Shown piece after piece: positions 29,588 through 40,915 of a DNA stretch of 64,000 nt; position 1 is the first letter of the stretch; every line of letters starts with the position of its first letter. Under the pieces are notes generated by a model, which saw only the letters and a list, made by a program, of their open reading frames with translations, made no database searches and was not told the DNA's origin. The DNA is from Amycolatopsis methanolica 239 (lineage in GTDB: Bacteria > Actinomycetota > Actinomycetes > Mycobacteriales > Pseudonocardiaceae): contig NZ_CP009110.1 in assembly GCF_000739085.1 (NCBI RefSeq), positions 2,914,001 through 2,978,000 of the forward strand, given 5' to 3'. A program made the translations under genes and the position numbers.

Positions 29588-29773
29588 CAGCGCTGCCGGC
29601 CAGGGGACGCCGTGACCGCCCGGATGAACTGTCCGCTGTGGACGCCGCCGGGCGGACGTGCGTGGTGGCCGAGACCCGCGAGCCGGAGGAGGTCAACACC
29701 TGTCTCGCCGAACTGCGGGCGGCGAGATCCCGGCCAGGGCGGTGCTCGACCTCGGCGCGTCGCTCTGGTCCGT

Positions 29774-29803
29774 GTGACAACATCAGCCGGGGTGACAACA
29801 TCA
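29774..29803 (+). repeat. Direct repeat upstream of ECF sigma gene
   Basis: GTGACAACATCA occurs twice, at 29774-29785 and 29792-29803, an 18-base period, ending about 30 bases before the sigma factor start. The rest of the 29588-29828 gap has no convincing gene. The spacing of nearly two helical turns fits tandem activator binding or a promoter element recognised by the sigma factor itself. Confidence 0.4.
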
Positions 29804-29834
29804 AGCGCGCTGCCGGCCACTGTCCGGTGTGACC

Positions 29835-30401
29835 ATGCGACTGACCGGACTGGGGGCACCGGTGGAGCCGGGCGACGCCGATCTGTGGGCGCGGGCCGCG
29901 CGGGGTGACCGGGAGGCCTTCACGGCGCTCGTCGAACGCCACGCCCAGGCGGTGTGGAACCACGCCTACCGGCTGACCGGCTCGTGGGCCAGCGCCGAGG
30001 ACCTGACCTCCGGGACCTTCCTGACCGCGTGGCGCAGACGCGGCGACATCACCCTGGTGCGCGACAGCGCGCTGCCCTGGCTGTTCACCGTCGCGGGCAA
30101 CCTCGCGCGCGACGAGCACCGGGGCCGGGCGCGGCTGCTGCGCCGGATGCCTGCTCCCGCCGCGGTGTCCGATCATGCCGACGGCGTCGCCGACCGCATC
30201 GACAGCGAGGCGCGCCCGCAACGGATCGTCGACGCCGTCCGCGCTCTGCCCGCGGCGCAACGGCAGGTCGTCGAGCTGTGCCTGCTCGGCGAGCTGCCGA
30301 TCGCCGACGCCGCCGCCCTGCTCGAGGTCGCCGAGGTGACCGTGCGCGCGCACCTGTCGCGCGCCCGCGCCCGGCTCCGTGCCCTGCTGGAGGAGACATG
30401 A
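29835..30401 (+). CDS. ECF-type RNA polymerase sigma factor
   Basis: Sigma-70 family protein with region 2 (LVERHAQAVWNHAYRLTGSW near residue 33, then AEDLTSGTFLTAWRR) and region 4 (ALPAAQRQVVELCLLGELPI near 138, then VAEVTVRAHLSRARARLR). Length 188 is normal. GTG 29829 is an alternative start two codons upstream. Its stop overlaps the ATG of a membrane protein gene, the position usually taken by an anti-sigma factor. Confidence 0.88.
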   Translation: MRLTGLGAPVEPGDADLWARAARGDREAFTALVERHAQAVWNHAYRLTGSWASAEDLTSGTFLTAWRRRGDITLVRDSALPWLFTVAGNLARDEHRGRARLLRRMPAPAAVSDHADGVADRIDSEARPQRIVDAVRALPAAQRQVVELCLLGELPIADAAALLEVAEVTVRAHLSRARARLRALLEET

Positions 30402-31555
30402 GCCACACCCTGCCGCCGCACCGCGAACTGCCACCCGAGGTCCGCGGGCGGATGCGCGCGACCGTGCGAGCCGGGATCCCCCCCCGCCGCGGCCGCGCCC
30501 TCGTGGCCGGCACCGCCGTGATCGTGCTCGTCGCCGGGGTGCTGGTCGGCGCCCAGTTCTTTCGCTCGTCCGCGCCGGTTCCCGCCGGCTCCGCAGGCGT
30601 GGACGACCGGTGCTGGGCCGCGATCGAATCCGCGGGCAAGACCGGACAGGTCCCGCCACGGGAGGAGTGGCGCACCACGGGCAGCCGCGCCCTCGGCGAC
30701 GACGTCGTCACCTCCTACCTCGCCGGCGGCAGGCCGGTGTTCTGCGAGACCACGGCGACCACGGTCACCGTGTCCGATCCGGCCGCCGAGCCGGCCTACG
30801 CCGCGGGCAGCCGCACCGGTCTGTTGCTCTACACCGGGACGGGGCTGGCCGCCGGCGTCGCCGATCCTTCGTGGCCGCGCATCGAGCTGTCCCTGCCCGA
30901 CGGCCTCGGCATCACCGTCGAGCCGGTCACGCCGGAGACCGGCGTGCTCACCGCCTTCACCGCGACCGACCCGGCGACCACGACCCTCTGGGCCGGGATG
31001 TCCGTCCAGGGCCAGCAGACCCGCCCCGGGCCGCGGGTCGAACTGCCGCCGGCCCCGGCGCCCCTGGTCAGCGTCATCGACCGGCCGGGTGACCGGACCT
31101 CGCCCGCCGGCCGGGCGCTCGGCGAATGCCTGGCCGCGCTGCCCGCACCGCCCACCGACGCCGACGGCTACCAGCCCGGCAGTCTGCTGGAGCACGGGCC
31201 GTACCGAGTGGTGCTGGGGCAGCGCGGAGCACATGATCGCGTGCGTGACCGGTCCCACCGGGTCGTCGCGGCACCTCGACGCGTTCCTCGGCACGTCGAT
31301 CCCGGTCCGCAGGCTGTCGGTGCCCGCGCAGGCCGGGAAGGTGCCGTTCGTCGGCCTTGCGCCCCGGTCGGCCACGAGCATGGTCGCCGACTTCGGCACC
31401 GGGGAGGCCGTCACGGTGCCGGTCGTGAACGGGACGTTCGCGGTGTGGCTGCCCGACGGCGCGAAGCCGGTGTACCCCGACACGGTGAGGCGTGGGTGCG
31501 GGTGCAGGACGCGCGGGGCGCCGCCCTCTACAACGGCTCGGCAGTGCTCCGCTGA
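30398..31555 (+). pseudogene. Membrane-anchored protein partner of the ECF sigma factor, two frameshifts
   Basis: ATG 30398 overlaps the sigma stop. The product begins with a basic cytoplasmic part, one membrane segment (ALVAGTAVIVLVAGVLVGA near residue 35) and a long extracytoplasmic region. The frame is lost near 31215 (after YRVVLGQ), continues in another frame as AEHMIACVTGPTGSSRHLDA and GTFAVWLPDGAKPVYPD, then returns near 31490 to the first frame as VRVQDARGAALYNGSAVLR with a stop. Two compensating indels suggest either decay or sequencing error. No zinc-binding anti-sigma motif is visible, so a regulatory role for the sigma factor is only contextual. Confidence 0.65.
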
Positions 31556-31737
31556 CGGTGCGACCGAAGGGGCGCCGCCACGGCAACCGCGCCCGGCATG
31601 GGCCCGCGCCGGTCGTGCTCGTCCACTTCGGACCGGTTCGTGTGCGCACGGGCTGCGCACCGGTGTGGCGGGGTGAACTGGCCGGCGCGGGTCTTTCGGC
31701 ACTACCGCCTGCCGCCCGGTGGGGGCACCGTGCAGGC

Positions 31738-32355
31738 GTGGGCATCTACCAGCAGCAGGTCCTGCCGCGGCTGATCAACGTGCTGTGCGGCATGGAAGTG
31801 GCGGGCCCCTACCGGGCGCGCGTGTGCGCCGGCCTGCACGGGCGGGTCCTCGAAATCGGCTTCGGCTCCGGCCACAACGTCCCGTTCTACCCGGCCGCGG
31901 TCACCGCCGTGCACGCGATCGAGCCCTCCGACGTGGCCTGGAAGCTGGCCGCCGAGCGGGTCGCCGCCTCACCCGTCCCGGTCGAGCGGTCCGGCCTGGA
32001 CGGGCAGTCCTTACCGCTGCCGGACGCCACCTGCGACACCGCCCTGTCGACCTACACGCTGTGCACGATCCCGGAGGTGGTGGCGGCGCTCAAGGAGGTC
32101 CGGCGGGTGCTGAAACCCGGTGGCACGTTGCACTTCCTCGACCACGGCCTCGCTGAGGACGGCAAGGTTCAGCGCTGGCAGCACCGCCTGGACCCCCTGC
32201 AGGGGCGCGTGTTCGGCGGCTGCCGCCTGACGCGCCGGATCGCCGACGTGGTTACCGAGGCCGGGTTCGTGATCCGGGAGCTCGACCGGTTCTACGAGAA
32301 GGGCTCGCCGAAGTCCCTCGGCGCGGACTACCTCGGCGTGGCGGTGTCCCCCTGA
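31738..32355 (+). CDS. Class I SAM-dependent methyltransferase
   Basis: Methyltransferase of 205 residues with motif I VLEIGFGSGHNVPFY near residue 37, AIEPSDVAW near 60, and the post-motif segment VRRVLKPGGTLHFLDHG near 121. GTG 31738 begins VGIYQQQVLPRLIN, which resembles family N termini. A candidate small-molecule methyltransferase with no identifiable substrate. It converges with a P450 gene. Confidence 0.8.
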   Translation: MGIYQQQVLPRLINVLCGMEVAGPYRARVCAGLHGRVLEIGFGSGHNVPFYPAAVTAVHAIEPSDVAWKLAAERVAASPVPVERSGLDGQSLPLPDATCDTALSTYTLCTIPEVVAALKEVRRVLKPGGTLHFLDHGLAEDGKVQRWQHRLDPLQGRVFGGCRLTRRIADVVTEAGFVIRELDRFYEKGSPKSLGADYLGVAVSP

Positions 32356-32361
32356 CCCGGC

Positions 32362-33666
32362 TCAGCGCAGCCGTGCCGGCAGGTGCTCGAAGCCCCGCAG
32401 GATGCGGGTGCTCCGGCGGGTCGCGCCGGGCGTGAGGCGCAGCTCCGGGAAGCGGTCGAACAGCGTCCGCAGGCCGACCTCGCCCTCCATCCGGGCCAGT
32501 GCGGCGCCCAGGCAGTAGTGCCTGCCCGCCGAGAACGAGATGTGCTCGCGGGCGTTCTCGCGCCGGACGTCGAACCTCGTGGGGTCCTCGAAGACCTCCG
32601 GGTCGCGGTTCGCGCCGGCCAGGATCGTCGTCACCACCGACCCGCCGCGCACCCGCACGCCGGCGACCTCGGTGTCGCGCAGGCAGGTGCGCCCGGTGAG
32701 CAGCACCGGCGGGTCGACGCGCAGGATCTCGTCGACCGCGTTCGGCCACAGCGACGGCTCCGCGCGCAGCGCCGCGAGCTGGTCGGGGTGGTCGTGCAGC
32801 AGGGTGATCCCGTTGCCGAGGAGGTTCACCGTCGTCTCGAAGCCCGCGGCGAGCACCAGCCCGGCGGTCGCGCGCAGCTCCAGATCGGTCAGCCCGACCC
32901 CGTCCTCGCGCGCCGCGACCAGCTGGCTGAGCAGGTCTTCGCCGGGCTCGGCACGCAGGCGGTCCAGGTGGCCGCCGAGCCAGGCGTCGAAGTCGGCCAG
33001 CGCCGACTCGACCGCGCGGAACTCCCGCCACGGCAACCCGAGGTCCAGGCTCGGCGCGGCCGCGGTGCCCAGCTCCAGCACCCGCTGCCGCTGCTCCGGC
33101 GGCACCCCGAGGATCTCGGCGATCACCGTCACCGGAAGCAGCGCGCAGTAGGCCTCGACGAGATCCACCGGCCGGCCGGGGTCGAGCGCGTCCAGCAGCT
33201 CGCGGGCGATCTCCTCGGTGCGGGACCGCAGCTTCTCCACCGCGCGGACGGTGAACACCCGGGTCACGAGCTTGCGGTAGCGGGTGTGGTCCGGCGGCTC
33301 GGTCGCCAGCAGCGACGGCGGCGCGATCGGGTGCAGCCGGTCCGACGCCGACCACTCGCTCAGCCGCGCCAGCACCCCGTCCGACCCGGCGCCCACACCG
33401 GCGCGGAAGTCGTTGCTGGTCAGCACTTCCCGCACCGCCGCGTGGCTGGTCGTGACGTACGCGAACGAGCCTTTGTAGAGCGGGCCGTGGCCACGGATCT
33501 CGTCGAACAGGCCGGACAACGCGGCGGTGGGGGAGACCGCGGCCTCGGCCACGAGCCGCGCCTGCAGGTCGCCGCGCCGGGCCGCGGCGCGCAGGACCGT
33601 GCGGGGCAGCGCGTGGCCGATGCCCCAGCGCACCACCGGTTTCACGCCGTCCTGCAGCCGGGTCAT
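32362..33666 (-). CDS. Cytochrome P450
   Basis: Bacterial class I P450, 434 residues. I-helix AGFETTVNLLGNG near 240, the K-helix pair in VDEILRVDPPVLLTGR near 280, and the heme-cysteine loop FSAGRHYCLGAALARM with C385. ATG 33666 is chosen (MTRLQDGVKP); GTG/ATG codons a few bases further upstream are possible. No ferredoxin or reductase gene is adjacent. It is divergent from tetR, with a perfect inverted repeat in the promoter, so it is probably induced by a ligand of that regulator. Confidence 0.92.
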   Translation of the reverse strand: MTRLQDGVKPVVRWGIGHALPRTVLRAAARRGDLQARLVAEAAVSPTAALSGLFDEIRGHGPLYKGSFAYVTTSHAAVREVLTSNDFRAGVGAGSDGVLARLSEWSASDRLHPIAPPSLLATEPPDHTRYRKLVTRVFTVRAVEKLRSRTEEIARELLDALDPGRPVDLVEAYCALLPVTVIAEILGVPPEQRQRVLELGTAAAPSLDLGLPWREFRAVESALADFDAWLGGHLDRLRAEPGEDLLSQLVAAREDGVGLTDLELRATAGLVLAAGFETTVNLLGNGITLLHDHPDQLAALRAEPSLWPNAVDEILRVDPPVLLTGRTCLRDTEVAGVRVRGGSVVTTILAGANRDPEVFEDPTRFDVRRENAREHISFSAGRHYCLGAALARMEGEVGLRTLFDRFPELRLTPGATRRSTRILRGFEHLPARLR

Positions 33667-33686
33667 CACGACATCCACCTCCACCG

Positions 33687-33704
33687 TGGTACTGCCGGGT
33701 ACCA
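33687..33704. promoter_or_regulatory. Inverted repeat in the P450/tetR divergent promoter
   Basis: TGGTAC and GTACCA arms with a six-base centre, 20 bases upstream of the P450 ATG and 56 bases upstream of tetR. A likely TetR operator. Confidence 0.5.
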
Positions 33705-33759
33705 GGCACGGTAGAGCCGGACGTGCCGCCCGGTCAAGCGGCTGGGTTAGGTTGGCGGC

Positions 33760-34353
33760 GTGACGGACCTCGACGTGGCGGGCACCGGGTTCCGCGACCG
33801 GCTGCTGCAGGGCATGGCCGCCGCCCTGCGCGAACGGGACTACCACGACGTCACGATCGCCGACGTGGTCAACCACGCCCGCACGTCGAAGCGCACCTTC
33901 TACGAGCAGTTCGCGAGCAAGCAGGAGTGCTTCGTCGAACTGCTGCGGCAGACCAACGCGCGGATGATCCAGGACATCGCGGCCGCGGTCGAGCGGGACG
34001 CGCCCTGGCAGGCGCAGGCGCGCCAGGCGGTGGAGGCGCTGATCGCGTCGATGGAGAGCGATCCCGCGCTGTGCCTCAGCTGGATGCGGGCGGCGCCCTC
34101 GCTGGGCGAAGCCGGCCGCGCGCTGTCCCGCGAGACGATGGACTCGTTCGTGGCGTTGATGCGCACGCTCGCGGACACGCCGGAACTGCGGGCGGCCGGT
34201 GTGGTGCCGCCGTCGCGGGAGCTGGCGATCACGCTGTTCGGTGGGCTGCGCGAGCTGATCGCGATCACCCTGGAGGAGGGCGGCAACCTGGCGGGCACGG
34301 TGGACGTGGCGACCGAGGTCGTCATGCTCCTCATGGGGCCCCGGTCGCGCTGA
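33760..34353 (+). CDS. TetR family transcriptional regulator
   Basis: Repressor of 197 residues with the helix-turn-helix DYHDVTIADVVNHARTSKRT (about residues 27-46), then FYEQFASKQECF, and a divergent ligand-binding half. GTG 33760 gives the conserved N-terminal spacing. Divergent gene orientation and a shared inverted repeat suggest it controls the adjacent P450. Confidence 0.9.
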   Translation: MTDLDVAGTGFRDRLLQGMAAALRERDYHDVTIADVVNHARTSKRTFYEQFASKQECFVELLRQTNARMIQDIAAAVERDAPWQAQARQAVEALIASMESDPALCLSWMRAAPSLGEAGRALSRETMDSFVALMRTLADTPELRAAGVVPPSRELAITLFGGLRELIAITLEEGGNLAGTVDVATEVVMLLMGPRSR

Positions 34354-34361
34354 CCTGCTCG

Positions 34362-34406
34362 GCAGGTCGTGGCGCTCGCCGGAGTAACACCTCCAACACG
34401 ACCTGC
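34362..34406 (+). terminator. Long inverted repeat after tetR
   Basis: Arms GCAGGTCGTG and CACGACCTGC (ten bases) enclose a 25-base loop that contains a smaller GGAG/CTCC hairpin. It starts eight bases after the tetR stop and ends just before the SLC13 pseudogene start, so it may terminate tetR. Confidence 0.5.
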
Positions 34407-34408
34407 AG

Positions 34409-35819
34409 GTGGATCAAAAAGGGTGGCTCGTCGGCGAAACCCGCCCGAAGGTCGCGTGGGGGCTCGCCGCCACGGCTCTACTCGCGACAATAGCTCTTCT
34501 GCCCACTCATCATGGGCCGGGCTGGTATCCGATCCGTCGGCTTCGTGCTCGCCCCGCTCGTGACCATCGTCTTCCTGTTCGTGCCCACCGCGCTGGACTC
34601 CAGCCAGCAAACCCTGGCGGCGGTGCTGCTCGGCGTGGTGGTGCTGTGGGTGTGCGAACCGGGGCGATGCTGCGGCACGGTCTGGCCCGCCGGTTCGCCT
34701 TCTTCATCCTCTCCGTCCCCGGCGTCGGCCGCAGCACCTGGCGCGTCATCGCCGCGCTCGGGTTCGTCACGTGCGTGATCCCGGCGTTCATCTCCAACAC
34801 CGCGACCGTCGCGATGATGATGCCCACCGCGGTCGGCCTGCTGACCGTCATCACCGAGCTGATCCGCGGCCGCATGCCGGAGGGGGAGCGGTTCGACCCG
34901 CTGCGGCTGCGGGTGGGCATCGCGCTGATGCTCGTCCTCGCCTACGGCGCCAGCGTCGGCGGGCTGCTCACGCCGATCGGATCGCCGCCCAACCTGATCG
35001 GGCGCGGCCTGATCGAGGAGGCCACCGGCGAGCGGATCTCGTTCCTGCAGTGGACCACGATGGCGCTGCCCGCCTCCGTGGCGATGTTCGTCGTCCTGAT
35101 CGTGCTGCTGATCCTGCTCAACCGCCCGGAAATCAAGAAGCTCACCGGCGTCGAGGAGATCGCCTTCAGCATCACCGTGGTGCTGTGGGTGACGCCGGGC
35201 ATCGTGGCACTGGTGGCGGGCAACGACTCCCGCGCCTACGAACTGGTCCGCGACCGGCTACGAGGGCATCGTCGCCGTCCTCGGTGCGGCGTTGCTGTTC
35301 GTGCTGCCGACGAACTGGCGGGAGCGCCGGTTCACGCTCACCTGGTCCGAGGCCGCCCGCATCGACTGGGGCACCATCCTGCTGTTCGGCAGCGGCATCA
35401 TCTTCGGCTCGCTGCTGGCCGACACGGGGCTCGCGGAGCGGGTGGGCAACGGGCTGGCCGGGGCGCTCGGCATCGGCAGCGGGATCGCGCTGACGGTCTT
35501 CGCGGTGCTGCTGGCGATCCTGGTGTCGGAGACGACCTCCAACACCGCGTCGGCGGCTGTGGTGGTGCCGATCGTCATCCCGATCGCGATCGCCGCCGGG
35601 GTCGACCCGTTCACGTCGGCGCTGGCCGCGACCTTCGCCGCGTCGTTCGGGCTCATGCTGCCGGTGTCCACGCCCCAGAACGCGATCGGCTACGGCTACG
35701 GCTCCGGCGCGGTGCCGATCACCAAGATGATCCGGTCCGGCGCGGCCTTCGACGTCCTCGGCGCGATCCTGATCATGCTGCTGATCCCGGTGATGGTCGC
35801 CGCGGTCGGCTTCGCGTGA
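34409..35819 (+). pseudogene. SLC13/DASS family anion symporter, broken
   Basis: Sodium:dicarboxylate/sulfate symporter-type membrane protein with several lesions. GTG 34409 opens VAWGLAATALLATIALLPTH; the sense moves one frame to VLAPLVTIVFLFVPTALDSS and LAAVLLGVVVLWVCEP; the following segment of the family is deleted and the frame changes again at GAMLRHGLARRFAFFIL near 34670. The middle is intact (FISNTATVAMMMPTAVG, then LLTPIGSPPNLIGRGLI, the substrate/sodium loop), and near 35255 another shift leads to the C-terminal half (LVSETTSNTASAAVVVPIVI). Non-functional as written. It may once have imported a substrate of the aromatic operon beside it. Confidence 0.75.
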
Positions 35820-35826
35820 TGGATGA

Positions 35827-35857
35827 CCGGTCGCCACCCCCGTCGGGTGGCGGCCGG
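35827..35857. terminator. Bidirectional hairpin between SLC13 remnant and ligM
   Basis: A 13-base-pair stem with one G-U pair (CCGGTCGCCACCC / GGGTGGCGGCCGG) and a five-base loop lies between two convergent genes, ending 12 bases after the ligM stop on the - strand. Confidence 0.7.
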
Positions 35858-35868
35858 CCTGCTCGGGG

Positions 35869-38683
<2,815 letters not shown>

Positions 38684-38845
38684 CGCCTTCTCCTCGTGTC
38701 GTCGTCGGCACCCACGATGGACACTAGGAGCCGCACAGGTCCGCCGTGAGGTCCTCCAGGCGGCTCCGGCGTGCGTCATTTGTCGCGCCCCGGGCTGTCT
38801 CGATGCCGGGCGAAACCACGCGCCGGCTCGGGTCTACTGGGCTGC
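38684..38845. promoter_or_regulatory. Divergent control region of the aromatic O-demethylation operons
   Basis: The 162 bases separating galB and metF must hold both promoters. They contain an inverted repeat with eight-base arms (GGAGCCGC 38727-38734 and GCGGCTCC 38760-38767). TCTACT at 38833-38838 lies about seven bases before the metF ATG and there is no ribosome site, so metF may be translated from a leaderless mRNA. No regulator gene is in either operon. Confidence 0.5.
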
Positions 38846-39691
38846 ATGAGCCACTCCGGTCGCCTGGCGGAACTCGTGCGCGCCATGAGCTACGAGGTAA
38901 TGCCGTTCGCGAGCACCGAACGGAAGGTCCTCGAGCACGTGCCGGTGACCGTGCCGCTGACGGTCACGGTCACCGAGGCGAAGGGCCTCGACACCACCCT
39001 CGACCTCACCGAACGGCTGCTCGGCCACGGTTACCGCGCCACCCCGCACCTGGCCGCGCGGTTGTTCCGGGACGACCGGCACGTCGCCGACGTGGCGTCC
39101 CGCCTGCGGGAGGCCGGCGCCGACTCGGTGTTCGTCGTCGGCGGTGACGCACCCGCCCCGGCCGGGCCCTACCCCGACGCCTACGCGCTGCTGCAGGCGC
39201 TGGAACGCGCCGGGCACTCGTTCCGCGCGATCGGCATCGGCGGCTACCCCGAGGGCCACGGCGTCATCCCCCAGGAGGCGGTCGACCTCGCGCTGAAGCA
39301 GAAGGCGCCGCTGGCCACGCGGATCCTCACGCAGATCTGTTTCACCGCCGCGACCACGCACGCCTGGGCGGAGCGGATCGCCGCGTCTGGCATCGACCTG
39401 CCCATCCACGTCGGCATCCCCGGGCCGGTCAACCGGCAGAAGCTGATCCGCATCTCGGCCGGCCTCGGACTCGGCCAGTCCGCGCGGTTCCTGCGCAAGC
39501 AGCAGAGCCTGCTGTGGCGGTTCCTGCTGCCCGGCGCCTACCAGCCCGGCAAACTGGCGCGGCGGCTCGCGTCCCGGCCCGCCGGGAACATCCGGGGCCT
39601 GCACATCTTCACCTTCAACGAGCTCGCGGGCACCGAACGGTGGCGGCAGGGCCTGTTGGCCACGCTCGGCGTCGAGGAGGGCAGGCCGTGA
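38846..39691 (+). CDS. metF: Methylenetetrahydrofolate reductase-family protein
   Basis: Flavin-dependent barrel enzyme, here expected to oxidise the 5-methyl-THF made by LigM to 5,10-methylene-THF. Family features: VPLTVTVTEAKGLDTTLDLT near residue 35, DSVFVVGGDAPAPAGPY near 100, and GIGGYPEGHGVIPQEAVD near 135 followed by TQICFTAATTHAWAERI, the flavin and folate region of MetF. Length 281. The metF-ligM pairing is known from Sphingobium SYK-6, where ligM-metF-ligH form an operon. Overlaps purU by four bases. Confidence 0.85.
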   Translation: MSHSGRLAELVRAMSYEVMPFASTERKVLEHVPVTVPLTVTVTEAKGLDTTLDLTERLLGHGYRATPHLAARLFRDDRHVADVASRLREAGADSVFVVGGDAPAPAGPYPDAYALLQALERAGHSFRAIGIGGYPEGHGVIPQEAVDLALKQKAPLATRILTQICFTAATTHAWAERIAASGIDLPIHVGIPGPVNRQKLIRISAGLGLGQSARFLRKQQSLLWRFLLPGAYQPGKLARRLASRPAGNIRGLHIFTFNELAGTERWRQGLLATLGVEEGRP

Positions 39692-40560
39692 CCAGCAGCA
39701 TCGTCGCCGAGGACTACGGGCGGCTCATCGTGCAGGGCGCCGACCGGCCGGGCATCGTCTCGGCGGTGTCGGCGATCCTGGCCGGGCACGGCGCCAACGT
39801 GGTCGCGCTCGACCAGTCCACCAGCGACCCCGCGGGCGGCCGGTTCTTCCAGCGCACCGTCTTCCACCTGCCGGACCTGCCGTCGAAACTGCCCGCGCTG
39901 GGCGAGGCGCTGGACGCGAAGCTGGTGGACGAGCTCGGCCTGACCTACCGGCTGGTCGAGGCGCGGCGGCACAAACGCGTCGCGATCCTGGTGTCCAAGA
40001 TGGACCACTGCCTGCTGGACCTGCTGTGGCGGCAGCGGCGCGGCGAGCTGCGCATGACGGTGCCGATGGTGATCTCCAACCACCCCGACGTCGGCGACGA
40101 CGTCCGGCAGTTCGGCATCCCGTTCTTCCACGTGCCGGTGGAGAAGGAGCGCAAGGCCGAGGCGGAGAAGGAGCAGCTGAACCTGCTCAAGGGCAACGTC
40201 GACCTCGTGGTGCTGGCCCGGTACATGCAGATCCTGTCCGGCGGTTTCCTGGACGAGCTGGGCGTGCCGGTGATCAACATCCACCACTCGTTCCTGCCCG
40301 CGTTCATGGGTGCGGGTCCTTACCAGCGGGCGAAGGAACGCGGCGTGAAGCTGGTCGGCGCGACCGCCCACTACGTCACCGAGGACCTCGACGAGGGGCC
40401 GATCATCGAGCAGGACGTCATCCGCGTGTCGCACCGCGAGTCCGCCCGCGACCTGCAGCGCCGGGGCGCCGACGTGGAACGGCTCGTGCTGTCCCGCGCC
40501 GTGTCCTGGCACTGCGACGACCGCGTCATCCGCGACGGCAACACCACCGTCGTCTTCTGA
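39688..40560 (+). CDS. purU: Formyltetrahydrofolate deformylase PurU
   Basis: Hydrolyses 10-formyl-THF to formate and THF. An N-terminal ACT domain (LIVQGADRPGIVSAVSAILA near residue 12) precedes the formyltransferase-like catalytic domain with the KMDHCLLDLLWR region, ILSGGFLDELGVPVINIHHS and FLPAFMGAGPYQRA, and the active-site aspartate in VTEDLDEGPIIEQD near 240. The Asn-His-Asp set of the family is present. Length 290 is normal. Between metF and ligA it would regenerate free THF for LigM by releasing the former methyl carbon as formate. Confidence 0.92.
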   Translation: MTSSIVAEDYGRLIVQGADRPGIVSAVSAILAGHGANVVALDQSTSDPAGGRFFQRTVFHLPDLPSKLPALGEALDAKLVDELGLTYRLVEARRHKRVAILVSKMDHCLLDLLWRQRRGELRMTVPMVISNHPDVGDDVRQFGIPFFHVPVEKERKAEAEKEQLNLLKGNVDLVVLARYMQILSGGFLDELGVPVINIHHSFLPAFMGAGPYQRAKERGVKLVGATAHYVTEDLDEGPIIEQDVIRVSHRESARDLQRRGADVERLVLSRAVSWHCDDRVIRDGNTTVVF

Positions 40561-40570
40561 AGGAGGGACC

Positions 40571-40915
40571 ATGGGCCAGGCGCGCGACGACTACGTCCTG
40601 GATCTGACGGCCAGCAGGCGGGGCTACGCCCTGAACCGGATGTGCCTGTCGCTGAAGGACGCGGCCAACCGCGAGCGTTTCAGCGCCGACGAGGCCGCCT
40701 ACTGCGATTCCTACGGCCTGTCGCCGGAGCAGAAGAAGGCGGTCCTGGAACGGGACTGGACCGGGATGCTCGACCTGGGAGCGTCCATTTTCTACACCTA
40801 CAAGCTGGCCATGATGGACCAGAAGTCGATGCAGTACCTCGGTGGCGTGTTCACCGGGATCACCGCGGAGGAGTTCGCGGCGGCGCTGCGCTCGGGAGGG
40901 CGGAAGTTTGGCTGA
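40571..40915 (+). CDS. ligA: Protocatechuate/gallate 4,5-dioxygenase alpha subunit (LigA)
   Basis: Small alpha subunit of the class III extradiol dioxygenase, forming the lid of the active site in LigB. The 114-residue protein has the LigA fold core with NRMCLSLKDAANRERFSADE near residue 22, YGLSPEQKKAVLERDW near 49 and the helix LGASIFYTYKLAMMD near 70. GAAGGAGGGACC precedes ATG 40571. The stop lies inside the first codons of ligB. Confidence 0.9.
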   Translation: MGQARDDYVLDLTASRRGYALNRMCLSLKDAANRERFSADEAAYCDSYGLSPEQKKAVLERDWTGMLDLGASIFYTYKLAMMDQKSMQYLGGVFTGITAEEFAAALRSGGRKFG

